From positions 434,001-498,000 of the forward strand of contig JAOTOL010001614.1 of the NCBI GenBank assembly GCA_034440575.1: 64,000 nt of DNA, written 5' to 3'. Of the stretch, positions 24,163-36,400 are shown piece after piece (positions within the stretch are counted from its first letter, which is position 1; each line of letters starts with the position of its first letter). The notes beneath the pieces are model-generated. The model worked only from the letters and a program-made list of their open reading frames with translations. It did no database searches and was not told the DNA's origin. The DNA is from Imbricaverruca yamaguchii. Taxonomy: Eukaryota > Arthropoda > Thecostraca > Neoverrucidae. A program made the translations under genes and the position numbers.

Positions 24163-24724
24163 TTCATCCTTTCATGCTTTCATGCATGCTACTTGATTTG
24201 AGGAACGCTCTCAGCCTGCCCAAGTTAGTTAGCCATTGTTCCAGCCAGTTCTCAAACGCATGGCACTGAAATCAATTCAGCTTTGCTTGGCCTAAGTTTA
24301 ATTTTTAGAATGTCGTCGTTCTCGGACATTGTTGCGCTGAATTTCACACGGTCAACTTTTTTCTGAGGCATCACTTTCCAGAAAGCCTTTCGTTCTAGGA
24401 AGTGTATGTTAACTCTGTGTGGAATTATATATGCTGCATGTGTCGCAACCAAACCTAAAGCACATCGCATCAAGTGCTGCTCAATACCAGAATGATGCAA
24501 AGATGCTTCACAAAAAACGATGGACAACCTGGTTACATTTCGTGCTAAAGGAATATATAGTAATCATGTGAGTTTGATAGGATTCGCTTAAAGAGACATT
24601 TTTAGCTGCACATACATATGGATATCTTGCTTCTCAAACAATGAATAATACATACAATGCTATATCAATATACTGATACATTTCAGAAACAATTAAATGG
24701 GCTTTCAGATAAAAATAATTTCAG

Positions 24725-25250
24725 ACATCATTCAAGGAGGTTATATGAATGATGATGCATCTGAGATGACTCTTTTTTAAAACAATTAATGAGCTTTCGT
24801 AGCTCCTGGCGGCTCTGTCGCCAGATGGTATATTCAAAGAGAAGACGATTGAGGTTTTTCAAAACATTTAAAGCAAATGGCACAAGCAGTGAGGAATGCG
24901 ACACTCTAATGCAGCAAAGCACAGCAGGCACTGCAAAACAACACACTTGAAGCTTCCACGTAGTCAAAAGCGGCAGACTATGAAATACATCACAATTGAC
25001 ACTTGCCTAATTCTCCCCCACCCTAACCAAACACCACTGCCCGTCAATATTAGCCACTCCCCAGATGATCGACCATTCTAAACCCCTATCCCGATTCAGC
25101 TCTGGTCGCGACTTTCTAATGTGGCACGATTCTAGCAGCCTCCTCCTAAAATGTGCTTCACGTCCCAGGATTTCCACGCCGTTCCAATATATATTGTGCC
25201 GAGTATCTACCTCATGTTCAGCAACTGCGGACTGTGGCGTCATCACTAAT
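24725..25250 (-). pseudogene. Penelope-like retroelement 3' end, inverted copy
   Basis: The minus-strand open frame encodes AVAEHEVDTRHNIYWNGVEI, LGREAHFRRRLLESCHIRKS and RPELNRDRGLEW, the C-terminal portion of a GIY-YIG endonuclease-type Penelope ORF. Beyond the stop, the 3' non-coding region (to about 24,725) aligns with that of the plus-strand copy at 27.5-27.8 kb. 5'-truncated and without RT. Confidence 0.7.
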
Positions 25251-26094
25251 GCCTATACGGAATTTTTATCAGGCGTAAATAAGATGTTCTATTCAAGAGG
25301 GCTGGGTCTAGGCGGGGTCACGTTGACCATGTGAACTGCAGTGCAGGCGCGACAGGCGGGTCAGGAGGGCTGGGTCGAGGCAGGGTCGTGTTTACCGTGC
25401 GACCATGTATCGTACAGGCACGGGAGTAGTGGCTCGGACTTTGTGCTCGCTCGTTACAGCAGCCCATGCAAAAATATTTTACCCGCACAACTTTGGAGTC
25501 TCACAGCCAGAGGCGATGTCACTCATTTCTTCCCGAGAGGGGAGGAGGGCGAATGATTTCTCATGGTGGTGCGCCCAAATTCAATGGCCTCCTTATATTT
25601 GGGTTGCTTCTAGAAGCTCTATAGTGGTTGGCTGTAGTGTTTTCTAGATTATGGCCTTTCGGGTCTTTTCGTGAGCTCCGGTGGTCTCCTGGCCAAAATA
25701 GGTGGCATCAGGGCATAGGCCCTCAACACAGTATGATGGGCCTCACCTCAGGCCTAGGGACTCTGGGAGATAGTTCTTGATAGTTCTGGGAGAGGGAAGA
25801 CTCAGACGTGCTTTGTCTATTTCACGACAAAGGACCACCCACTGCTCCCTCCCCTCCCTCACACTGCCGCCCCTCGTCACACACATGTGCACTGCCACAC
25901 CACCGTGTGTCGCCTTTGCCGGGTCATACCTCTTTTTCAATCGTCTCACAGGTATGCGATTGATCGCCGCACAGCTGCACCGTCAGATCACGGCAGCTAA
26001 AACGGCACATTGCGTTTGCCAACATGGTGGTATTCTCGAACAAAGCGGGCGATTGGCTCACGTGGTGGCCAAGTCCTTTGTCCACTGATATGTT

Positions 26095-26425
26095 GGCACC
26101 ACCAATGGTGGAGCAGCTTTGTCGCAGTAACACGCCAGTTGTGATACCACAATGGTGAAGCAGTGTTGTTGATGTGGCACGCCAGTTTTGGCACCGCCGA
26201 TGGTGAAACAGCATTGTTGCTGTAACACGCCAGTTTTCGCACCGCCAATGGTGAAGCAGTGTTGTTGATGTGGCACGGCAGTTTTGGCATTACCAATGGT
26301 GGACCAGTATTGATAATGTGGCACGCCAGTATTGGCATCGTCGATGGTGGAGCAGCATTGTTGATGTGGCACGCCAGTTTTGCCAATGGTGGACCATTGC
26401 AGCACCACTGTTGATGCAACACGTC
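26095..26425. repeat. Minisatellite, ~48-bp unit
   Basis: Seven diverged units with 'tgttgttgatgtggcacgcc' and 'agttttggcaccgccaatgg'. Several open frames cross it on both strands; none has a recognisable domain. Confidence 0.85.
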
Positions 26426-26696
26426 CGTTTCGCGTCGGGTCGGCACACGCCACGCTCCCCGCTGACCGGGTCTTTCAGTCTGGCGAACCCGTTTGCGTGA
26501 CATTGGCTGATAGCCAGCAGAAAACAACGCACACTCGGGATAGAACAGTCAACCAAGAGAAGACGCTCAGCGAGGTGCAGAAGAACCAGACGTCTGGTGC
26601 CGTTTTGTTGATGACTGCTTTGCCTGCCGTGGTCATGAATTCTAAGATCTCGACAAGTTCTTCTAGCATCTCAGCAGCATCCGACCATCAATCAAG

Positions 26697-27785
26697 TTGA
26701 CAATGGCGTTGGAGAGAAACGGATGTCTCCATTTTATCGATGCCATCTTCCAGAAAACTGATGGGCGACTCCAAACCTCCGTCTGCAGGAAGCCCACCCG
26801 CACCAACATCTATCTGCGGCAAGAGTCGAAACGCACCCAAAAAGTGACGCTAGGTGTCGTACGCTGTCTCACTGAAAGGGTCAGAACAAAATATGCGACA
26901 AAGACAGCGTCAAGTTTGAACTGTCCACCCTCGACAAAGTCATCGCCCCTAACACCTACCGAAAGAAAAGCTCTTCATCTGCTGCACGAAAACAAGAATC
27001 TGCTGCACGAAGACCGAAAAAGGGAATCGGATGGCATGCTGATATGCATTTCAGCTCCATATTACCCGGACATTGGAAAGCGCCTGGGACGCCATCTGAG
27101 ACCCCTGAGAGTTATCATTGCTCATGCAACTAGTCAATCCTTTAAAAAGGAGACTGTGCCAACGTCTCAAAGACCGAAGGGATCGGGGAAAAGCTCGGGA
27201 ACCATCTTACGCCTCACATGCGAGCGCAACGCAACATGCATTGGCGAAAGTGGTCGGCTACTGGACAAGCGCCTCAAGGAACACCGGAACGCTATCTCCA
27301 AGGCCCAACCAGAAAAGTTCGCAGTTGTTGAACACGGTATAGATACTCAGGACGATATCCATTGGAACGACGTGGAAATTCTTGGACGTGAAACACAGTT
27401 TAGGAGAACGAACCTGCTAGAATCGTACCATATTAGAAAGTTGCGACCAAAGCTGCATCGGGATAGGGGATTAGAATGGTGGACCATCTGGGGAGTGGCT
27501 ATTATTGACGGGCAATAGTGTTGGTTTAGGGGTGGGGAGAATTAGGGTAGTGTCAATCGTGATGTATTTCATAGTCTACCTTTTTGTTTTACTACGTGGA
27601 CATTTCAAGCGTGATGGATTACAGTCTCTGTCGTGCTTTACTGGATTGGAGTGCCGCATTTCTCACTGCTCATGGTTAAATTTTGTGAAAAACCTTAATT
27701 TCCCTTTTTCTTAATATACCATCTGACAACGGAGCTGCTAGGGGCTCCGAAAGCTGACTAATTGTTCTTAAAAGGGTCATCCCAG
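26697..27785 (+). mobile_element. Penelope-like retroelement 3' fragment with GIY-YIG region
   Basis: The open frame to 27,518 (273 codons from the ATG at 26,697) contains near its start the RT C-terminal-like words VCRKPTRTNIYL. Later it has CERNATCIGESGRLLDKRLK and EHRNAI, the GIY-YIG endonuclease core in its diverged Penelope form (CIGESGR..L..R..EH). It closes with VEILGRETQFRRTNLLESYH and RPKLHRDRGLEW. RT catalytic motifs are missing, so the element is 5'-truncated. The 3' UTR to about 27,785 matches the inverted copy at 24.73-25.0 kb. A TIR element starts immediately after it. Confidence 0.75.
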
Positions 27786-27792
27786 ATATGTC

Positions 27793-28824
27793 GTTAACAC
27801 TTGCACGTCCGGAGGTCCAAGCCAACTTCGCATGTCCGGAGGGGAGGGGGAGATGTCTGCCCCCGAAGATCACTAGAACTATGCTAGATAGCGACAAACG
27901 GAAAACGGCGTTGGATAGCTGGTGGCTCTATCGAAAGTGTTTCGGTCATCTTTCGCTCAGGTCAACATTCAGGTCACTGGGTCATCATAGATCAAATTCG
28001 ACCAGATCAGGTGGGACTCAGATATTAAATTGACACATATCTCAGGACCGAGACGCGACAGATAGAAACAAATGGCGAACGCTATTCGACAGTCCTTGAA
28101 ATGCGCTACCGACAACAAGCGGTGTAATTTAAGGTCAGGTCAACCGAAACTCAGGTCAAGGTCATGAAGTCACCACCTCAGATCAAGGTCATGAAGTCAC
28201 CTAGTTGTCATGAAGTCATGTAATGTGTCAATCGACACGTCTTGGCGATGCAAGCACAATGACGGTGATTTCAGCCTTCTAGCTCAATGCAGTGCGATAT
28301 AGTGCGCAAAAATGTGTAGTGATCTCAGGTGACCTCAGAGACCTTGGTGAGGTCACTCAGCGAAAATTTCAGCGTTAACATTGAGCATAGCTTTCATCTA
28401 CATGCCACAACCGTTGTGAGATCACTCCGAGCGCAAATATGTAACTAGGAAACATTTGTACATTTTACCATAGCCCTATAATGTGGAAGCCATGGCCGCG
28501 ACTTGACCTAAGGTCAATGCTATGAAAAAAACGATATAAATATTATGGTCCCTAATGAGATCATGACCAGTTATAAGTTTTAAATCAATCGTCCAATTAT
28601 TGTGGAGGTTATGCGACCTAGAACTCCGAGTGTAGTTGGGTCACTTCGCCTGACCTCGTGATCTGACCTGAGCCGACCCAGGATCAAACATACATGAGGA
28701 TATGCGGAAAAGACTAATGAATAGCTATGCGAGGTTTGGCCTTGCTAACCGAATTATTTTGGCGGCAAATAAGGAAAAACCGGAGGTGGCAGATATCTGC
28801 TCCCCCGGTCGTGCGCGTGTTAAC
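27793..28824. mobile_element. TIR element family 1 (about 1.03 kb, non-autonomous)
   Basis: Left end GTTAACACTTGCACGTCCGG and right end (reverse complement) GTTAACACGCGCACGACCGG match at 17 of 20 positions. The interior is rich in 'aggtca/tgacct' words, has no transposase, and matches 2,110-2,832 in inverted orientation. No clear target-site duplication was found. Confidence 0.6.
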
Positions 28825-29054
28825 AATATACTTGATACTACGTCCCCAATACGCCCAATTCCTTTGGCTTCTTAATCAAACAGGTGTATTTTATTCAGTC
28901 AATTAACCAAGTTGTCAATCAAAATGGACTAATCAACAAGTGTAAAGCTTGTCAATTTTATCATTGACATGGAAAGGATCGACTGACGCCATAAAGCTCT
29001 CCTACACTTTCGCTACACTCTTTGTAATAATCTAGCCATTTTCTGGGAATTTTA

Positions 29055-29470
29055 ACGAATTCTGTGTTGCCGAAGTCCAAGATGTGCAGTGGTCAATTGT
29101 TCATCGGGGCAGGAGTACCCTCGTAGCTCGCTCACCGAACTGCCAATACTGTGTGTCCGACTGAAGAATGTAAGGCATGCCCACGCAGTGCCACGCACTG
29201 TGAGACACTGCCATGTACTGTCCACGCTCAGGCGGACACGGGTCATCTGATTATATATCATCACGGCATAGACCCGTATATCTGGCTCCATGGCTGCTGG
29301 GCAAATGGTCAAGTAGCGACCGCGAACGCAACTCCCTGCCCTTGCAACGGAATGCCTATATACGGGAATGCCGGAATTGCAATGGCTCCAAAGGAATGCC
29401 TATAGGCGCCTATAGGTGCCTATAGGTGAAGCGGCTCAGTATGTCCTGCAAACAATAGGTGTAACACGAT
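29055..29470 (+). repeat. Dispersed repeat, direct copy of 42.0-42.35 kb
   Basis: Shares ordered blocks with 42,010-42,350: 'gtgttgccgaagtcc' / 'gtgctaccgaagtgc', 'gtggtcaattgttc' / 'gtgctcaattgttc', 'gaccgcgaacgcaactccct' / 'gaccgcaaacgcaacttact', and 'gtgaagcggctcagtatg' / 'gtgaagcggcgcagtatg'. Inside is a 10-bp run, GCCTATAGGT, repeated at 29,398-29,428. Confidence 0.6.
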
Positions 29471-29779
29471 CAGGATTTGGATCCACGTGTATGCGTTCCA
29501 TGACCTCGTACAGGTCAAGAACTCCTGTGGTTGACCTTCAGTCATGCTTAACGTACGCCTTGCAGACTCTTCTTGGCATTGAGAGGAACATTAGCAATTC
29601 CCAAACAAGACTCCAGAAAAAAATGGAGATAGAGGACTACAAGCTTATGCAATTTCGCTCTTAAGCGTAATTTGATGGTGCAGGGCCGTGATTTATCGTA
29701 TGATCAACAAATGAACGATTACTAAATTTATCTGCTTCAACTAATTGCTTTGCCGACATCAGAGAGTCTCGCGTGGGAG

Positions 29780-30790
29780 CCGAAGGTAAACGGAGCTGTT
29801 GGCCGGCGGCCAGCGGGTATGCCTCGCTCCGCCGCCTGAGCTGGACGGTGACGTCATGCCGGCTAAGTTTAGCCGCCGGCCACCTGCAACCAGCCGCTGT
29901 CGATCCTCCGCTGCAGAACGCAGCGCAGAACGGACTAGCAAACCAAGCCCGCACGTGCACAGCACGCCTTGGCGACACATCTCCGCACATAGCGTGGACA
30001 GATATATTTATATATAAATTTATATATATATATATATCGCCCACCAGAAAAATACTCGCCCCGCCGCTCTGCTGGGCTGCTGGGGAGCTACTCAGAACAG
30101 ACACTCCCCCCCCCGCCGCTCTGCCCGGGCTGCTGGGGAGCTACTCAGAACAGACACTCGCCCCCACCGCTCTGCCCGAGCTGCTGGGGAGCTACTCGCC
30201 GCCCCAGATAAGCTCCACCCAGATCTGTCGGACCATAGGGCACCCCTGCCCTCTGGGCCCGAGTCATCGCGGGTCGACTCTGCTGACGACCGTCGCGGCG
30301 GTGCGCCAAGAAAAGCCGCGGCGCGTGCCAGCAGCGTCGCAGCCCCTCCAGCGCGGCGGCGGCGGCGTCCAGTGCAGGCGTACACGCGCGACCGGCGGCC
30401 CACGGCGGTGCTGAGTGGTGCTGGACGGCGCTGGCCGGTGCTGGCCGGTGGGTGTGGCTGTCGGGTCTGCGAGACGCGCGACTGACCTGGCGCCGGCGGC
30501 GGTTTTCCGGCGGTAGCCGCCTGTGACCCTGGTCGCACCTCTGTTGTTGCCGGGCAGCGCCGGCCTCCGCTGTCGCTCATGTATGTACGAGACCGTGTTG
30601 GCACTCGGCCGCCTCGGCTCTAACGCTTTGTCAGCCATCTCAGAGGGATTCGACAGCTGGCCGCGTTTTGTGACGTCCGTAAGCAGGCTTTGTGACGTCC
30701 GTCAGCAGCCTTTACGCCGCCCCCGGTTTTGAGTCGTACCGGAAAGCCGCGTGGAACTTTTGCGTCCGCTGACGTGTTTATGAGTGAGTG
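29780..30790. other. CpG-rich island with a 3-unit tandem repeat; possible orphan promoter
   Basis: Markedly GC- and CpG-rich compared with its flanks, interrupted by a TA-rich run (30,000-30,038). Between 30,058 and 30,205 a unit with 'ggctgctggggagctactca' and 'gaacagacactc' repeats three times. ORFs on both strands look compositional (Arg/Pro/Ala-rich). It could be a promoter or first-exon region of an unseen gene; I cannot support a coding exon. Confidence 0.35.
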
Positions 30791-30799
30791 TACCTGCCG

Positions 30800-31950
30800 T
30801 CGATGACATGCTTCGCATTTAGTTCCGCTGATTTGCAATTCTTACGATTTTTCTGAGCTACCATTGCGCTATAATATTTTACCCATTCATTTCGTGAAGA
30901 AGATGGTGGCAATGTAGATATAGACTCGTGATATTTCCATCGTCCCGCCAGAAGTATTTCGCATTCCAGTTCTTGCCAGATATCGATGTCATCGATGCAC
31001 AGTAGTTGCTCATTCTCTGAGTAAGAAAAGCCTGAGGGATCATTAACATTGAATTTAAGAATACGAATGGTGTAACTTTAATTCAGTTCGAATTTGTACA
31101 CTTCTTCGATGTCTTCCCACAGGAAGTCCTCTAATACTACGTCTTTGGCGATGAAAATTTCCCACTATCCCATATCAATCATGGATAAACCGAATTAATA
31201 TTGTTGTCTAATGATCCTGGATTTAAAAATAGAAGCGAACAAAAAGCCCTGTTGGGCGTTGTAGGACTAGAGGTATTTGCCGTTCCACTGATCGTATGGA
31301 TTATTTGTTTCTGGCTGCTCATAACGGTCGCTAAATCGCCACAGTTGTTTTGAGTGAACAACGTAATACCTATGATTTTGGAAGGATTCCCTAATTGCAT
31401 TTTAGCACTGGAGGCCCAATGATCGACTAAGCATGAAATAAATTTCTTTAGAAAGCACGTAGAATGGAGAAATACCTAATGTGTTTTGTTCATTCCTCAA
31501 AATGCGCCCAATGAGCAAGGATAAAACAGCTAAGCTCGTACAACTTCACTAAAAAACAGCGTCAATAACAGCAGCTTAGTGCGGTGTATGGTCCAGTATA
31601 AAAGTCCGATACGCATCCGATCACAAGGACATCAACAGGCTTTCTGAACAGCTTTTGGCTGGGAGCAGAGTTGAAAACCTAAGCCGAGGTCTCAGCAAGC
31701 GAGAACGTCCAAACGCTCTGCAGATTTTCAGAAGGTCCAGGCCAATGTCGTCAAAACCGCCTCCCCCTCCACGAAGTCAATCGGGGAAATTCCAAGCCAT
31801 GTTGACGCCATGCATAGCACGGGGCAACACATACTCACAAAAGATCTTGTACTAACATCATACCAAATGTCAATCCATCAAGCGCTGTCTGAAAGAGACA
31901 AGACAGAAATAGTTGCGTTTACAAGGTGATGCTATGGAACGCGCACTACT
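30800..31950. other. No recognised gene
   Basis: AT-rich sequence between the CpG-rich island and the mariner relic. Short ORFs only, none with a recognisable domain. Confidence 0.3.
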
Positions 31951-31964
31951 GATGCCAACTTCAT

Positions 31965-32520
31965 CAATAGCATTTGATTTAGTGGCGAGATCTATTTTCT
32001 GCTGGATGGGGATGTGGACACCCAAAATAGCAGGATCTGGGTCAACAGCATCCAAGACACAGTGATGGAAAAGCCCATGCAGTCAACGAAGGTTACTGTA
32101 TGGTGCGCCTTCGGCTCAAAAAGGGAGCATCGGTCCCTTTTGGTTCCAGAATTGCAGCGGCCCCACACTCAGCATCAGGAAGAAGCCCTATGTCAAGTTG
32201 CTCAATCGTTTTTGCAGCAGTGTCTGCAAGCAAAACGGACGATCCCAGAGCATTATGTGATTCTAGCAAGATTGAACCACACATCACATCTTCAACAAGA
32301 GATTGAGTAGCCTGAGCGACACTTTGGGAAGCTTGGCCTGATCAGCCGCGAGGTGAATCACACATGGTCGGCTACTTGTTCAGACGTGATGCCTTTGTAC
32401 TTCTTCCTGTGAGGTTATCTCAAGAGCAAGATCTGCCAGGGAATTCTCAGAAGCTTCCAAGAACTCAAGCAGGCGATACAGCGCGAGGTCAGGGGGATCT
32501 CAGCAGATAAGTCTACTTGG
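31965..32520 (+). pseudogene. Decayed mariner/Tc1-superfamily (DDE) transposase
   Basis: In-frame pieces read FLLDGDVDTQNSRIWVNS, then EKPMQSTKVTVWCAF, and further on LISREVNHTWSATCSDVMPL, YFFL, GYLKSKIC. These correspond in order to the F-x-D-E-x-H-F..N..N.R.W block, the P-L-H-x-x-K-x-T-V-W-C-A block and the W-P-x-R-S-x-D-L-x-P-x-D-Y-F-L-W-G block of mariner-like transposases. Stops and frame changes interrupt it, and the first catalytic Asp position is altered (FSGEIYF). Not functional. Confidence 0.65.
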
Positions 32521-33221
32521 GTCATGTATGTGGTGGCGATGCTCGCGACTCTTTGAGTCAAGCGAAAGGGCGGCCATCTGGAGAATACCTTTGATTACAA
32601 CCGAATATTTTGAACTGCATAACCTTCAGTTTTACTGCGTTTTTTTCCATGAAATATGGATTCGAATGATGCAGCGCATATGTTCACGTGGACGCTACTT
32701 TTCCTGTTATGAGACATATGAAGTATGGATTCCGTTGAAAATTACTCTGCATTTCCCCGAGGGAAACGATTTTTGTTGAAGTCCCTTCAACAGGGGATCA
32801 TACAATATTGTTGAAATGACTCACACGTTTAACATACTGTGCATATTGTTGTGAAGATATCACTAAATATTCTGGCAAATCAAGACACAAATGTCGTGGG
32901 TTAAAACTGCTTTCAGCGGCGCCACTTTCGTGGATTACTTCTGGCTGATCTGGTCATGTTTATCTTTGATGCATCCGGTTTTTTTTTGTGTGGAGTAGGA
33001 AGGTTAATTTTTGAAGGTTAACATTGTAATGTATTTATGTACCCCTTACGACATTCTGGTGATGAAATATTCATTTTTTTTACAGATGACCCTGTTTGTT
33101 GCAGCGGAAATGCATGAACTAGCTTCGCCTAGTGTTTGGTTGGGAGGTATACCGCAGCTCAAATAGATGAAGGGCTGGTTACACTTGGTTCACTACAAAC
33201 CAACGCCGTGTTGCACTCTAC

Positions 33222-33410
33222 TTACCAGTCGAGAGTGAAGCGAATCGGTGATGTATCATGCAGTAGTGTAGCTGCTGCAGCCACAACGTAAGCTTTCACA
33301 GCCGCGACACAAACATCATCAAAGGCCGCATGCTTATCTGATCTTGCGGAACCAGCTTTTCTTTTAACAAGACCAGCTTTGGAACACCTCAGCACTTTGT
33401 TCATAGCCAT
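33222..33410 (-). CDS. Candidate exon or short ORF, unknown
   Basis: 62 codons: KRKAGSARSDKHAAFDDVCV followed by an Ala-rich helix (AAVKAYVVAAAATLLHD) and PIRFTLDW, where the stop codon coincides with a good donor (CTG|GTAAGT). It is helical and amphipathic in look and might be an internal exon. I do not recognise it. A 51-bp minisatellite begins about 200 bp upstream in its direction, mirroring the exon-flanking repeats elsewhere in the window. Confidence 0.2.
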   Translation of the reverse strand: MAMNKVLRCSKAGLVKRKAGSARSDKHAAFDDVCVAAVKAYVVAAAATLLHDTSPIRFTLDW

Positions 33411-33599
33411 TTACTTTGGCAGTGAATGCTTCGTAGTGTGTCGAAGCGTCCAGGATACATGTGCTCCCACATAATGTTGAGTTTCTGCGTGCTGGCAGTG
33501 ACCAGCATAAGATCATATCATGCTCCAAAAGTTGCACTAACACAGAAACTGGCCCTGTGCCGCTCAACATACTTTTTTGTTGTCTTACCAGCGTGCCGC

Positions 33600-34175
33600 C
33601 AGGGTGGTGATGTCGGCAGCTGCCTGCATTTGTGACGTGTGTTTTGTGTGGAGAGTGGTGATGTCGGCAGTTGCCGGGATTTGTGACGTGTGTTTGATGT
33701 GGAGTGTGGTGATGTCGGCTGTTGAAAGGAGTTATGACGTGTGTTTTGTGTGAGTGTTGTGATGTCGGCAGTTGCCGGGATTTGTGACGCGCGTTTTGTG
33801 TGGAGTGTGGTGATGTCGGCTGTTGCCGGGATTTGTGACGCGCGTTTTGTGTGGAGTGTGGTGATGTCGGCTGTTGCCGGGATTTGTGACGTGCGTTTTG
33901 TGTGGAGTGTGGTGATGTCGGTTGTTGCCAGGATTTGTGACGTGTGTTTGATGTGGAGTGTGGTGATGTCAGCTGTTGAAAGGAGTTATGACGTGTGTTT
34001 TGTGTGGAGTGTGGTGAAGTCGGCTGTTGCCGGGATTTGTGACACGTTTTTTGTGTGGAGTGTGGTGACATCGGCTGTTGCCGGGATTTGTGACACGCGT
34101 TTTGTGTGGAGTGTGGTGACATCGGCTGTTGCCGGGATTTGTGACACGCGTTTTGTGTGGAGTGCTGTGTGGCAC
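33600..34175. repeat. Minisatellite, ~51-bp unit
   Basis: About eleven units with 'gttttgtgtggagtgtggtg' and 'atgtcggctgttgccgggat'. The 51-bp length keeps both strands open, giving a 377-codon minus frame that runs from CpG-rich sequence at 34,497 to 33,364; I do not call it as a gene. Confidence 0.9.
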
Positions 34176-34599
34176 CAACAGATCTTGTCTGCGGATACAA
34201 AGGCTCATGCGTGAGAATGATGGCCTGCCGTCGATACTGTACCGTCGTGATCAGGTGGCAGCTCCGCCTGTCCTGATACTGCACCGGGACGCATGATCGA
34301 TCCCGACGCGGCCATGGCGGTGCAATCGTGAAGCAGCTGCGCCGTGGAAAATTCTGTCGCCACTGCCGCACTGCGACCAAGCCTGAGTGAGTGGCTGGTG
34401 CTACATCGGCGGCACCATCGGCTAATGGATCTGCTTTGGGTGTAGCAGGCCCGTGGACAGACTTTTCATCGGCCGGCCTCTTCCCAAGAGATGGCAAAAA
34501 CCGAAGATTGTTCGCCTTGTCGCGGGATTACCACTCGCCGAGCAGTGTTAGCGGCATCTGGTCCTCAGGCACACCCAGCCTTTTAGCAGTCCGGTTGCA

Positions 34600-35310
34600 C
34601 GCCCATAGGTCACGACCTGGTCATGTGCCACTGGATCACGACCTGGTCATGTGCCACTGGATCAGTTCTCTGGTCGCCGGGCCGAGGGATCGGGATATCC
34701 CGACGAGTGCTGTGTCAAGGCTGAGAGCAAGCATTTGTACAATATTATCTGCAAGAGTGCCGAACAAAATGTCACCTCTGCTGGGTACATAAAGAGCATG
34801 TGCTAATGTGCAGTTGTCACATGAATGAATCGATCACAAGTGCGCCAAGTAGGCAACCGAAAATAGCCTTTATAAAAAGGGCTATCGCTGTTAATTGATG
34901 CGGTGTCATGTAGCACCAGTCAGTGTCCCGGTCGGTCTGAGGAGAACGCTTATCGACACGGTGTGAGTTCTCCATTTTGACGGCGATTTCACTGACATAG
35001 CAGCCAGTTGTGCCTCTCCGCCCCTGAATCCCGCAGCGCCCACGCAACGGCGCGGTTCAGCCCGTGACCGAGTCAAAACCGACCAGCCCGCGACTGAATC
35101 AAAGCCGACCAGCCCGAGACCGAGTAAAAACCGAGCAGCCACCGACCGAGTCAAAACTGACCAACCCGTGACTGAATCAAAGTCGATCAGCCTGCGACTG
35201 AGACAAAGCCGATCAGCCTGCGAGCAAATCAAAACTGATCAGCCTGCGACCGAGTCAAAGCCGACCAGTCTGCGACCGAGTCAAAGCCGACCAGTTACCG
35301 ACTAGAAGTG
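34600..35310. repeat. Short tandem duplications, including a ~26-bp degenerate array
   Basis: 'gacctggtcatgtgccactg' occurs twice in tandem near 34,620. From about 35,055 to 35,300 the word 'accgagtcaaagccgaccag' recurs every 24-28 bp with point changes. No gene. Confidence 0.75.
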
Positions 35311-36110
35311 ACAAATACTGGAAACTGAAAGCTTGCATGTGGTATGCAGTGTATTACGGGTTAGTCAAATATGGCCGAAACAAACCTTGCTTAATGCTGC
35401 AGTTTTTCGGTCTTCCTTGGAATAGAAAGGGAAGTAGTATGCTGTCCGTTTTAATAGATGCATTCTTTTGATACTTTGTTGTTAAATGCGGAAGACAGAA
35501 GATAATTGCATTTTAGAGAAGATTTGGGTTTTCCTCGCATTGTCATTGAACAAATGTGGGAGAAAATAATGTACATTTCTGATACATCCATGGACAAAAG
35601 CCATTACATTCATACGTCATTGTATTGCACTATGCTACAACGATAGTCGGATGCCATGTGTTGGTCATTTTAGCCTGGTTTCAGTCGTATTTTACTGCTC
35701 GATATACTGGTGAAGCCAGCTGATATCTTTGGGTTTCATTGCCGTGCATGCTATCTTACCTTTGCAAACTGTTTGCCATGGATATGCTTGAAATATCAAT
35801 AAATATCATTGATGGTCTGCTGTCTTTAGCAATTAGCATGCTAGAAACTATAGATATATTTCAGAATTGATCATCAAATTGTGCAATGCATGTGACCAAA
35901 TTGTTGGCTGAAATATTGAAATGTCCTCGTATGCTGCCTGATGATCACTTTTATGAGGTTTTTGTGTTGTCGTAAAGCTTATGTTCATTGAAAAGAGAAA
36001 ATATGCAATGAACCAAACATACGCAATGATCTGTTGAAAGGCCGGTATATATCTAAAAAAACAGTCGAAAATATTCCTCTCCTAACTATTCCTTCTGACC
36101 GGTTTTCGCT
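35310..36110. other. AT-rich, no recognised gene
   Basis: Long AT-rich stretch with only very short ORFs. Nothing I can name. Confidence 0.35.
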
Positions 36111-36164
36111 CCTTGAATTTGCAACCTCTACCATTGACCCAGGTATCGCTGTGCCGGGAGCAGC

Positions 36165-36400
36165 TTGTCGCCGTCCAGTATCGCCTTAGTGCAGTATGTC
36201 GCCATGCAGTATCGCCCAGGTGCAGTATGTCGCCGTGCAGTATCGTCCTGGTGCAGTATGTTAGCGTGCAGTATCGTCCTAGTGCAGTGTGTACTCATGC
36301 AGTATCGCCCTGGTGCAGTACTTCGCCGTGCAATATCGACGTTCAGTATCGTCCTGGTGCAGTATGTCGCTATAGAGTGTTTTACTGCTGCAGTAAGTTG
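36165..36400. repeat. Minisatellite, ~31-bp unit
   Basis: About seven units with 'gtgcagtatgtcgccgtgca' and 'gtatcgtcctg'. Gives frames rich in Tyr, Ser, Cys and Val; no gene. Confidence 0.85.

Noticed and set aside
33364..34497. 377-codon minus-strand ORF
   Set aside because: Most of it is translation of the 51-bp minisatellite. No domain is recognisable outside the repeat.
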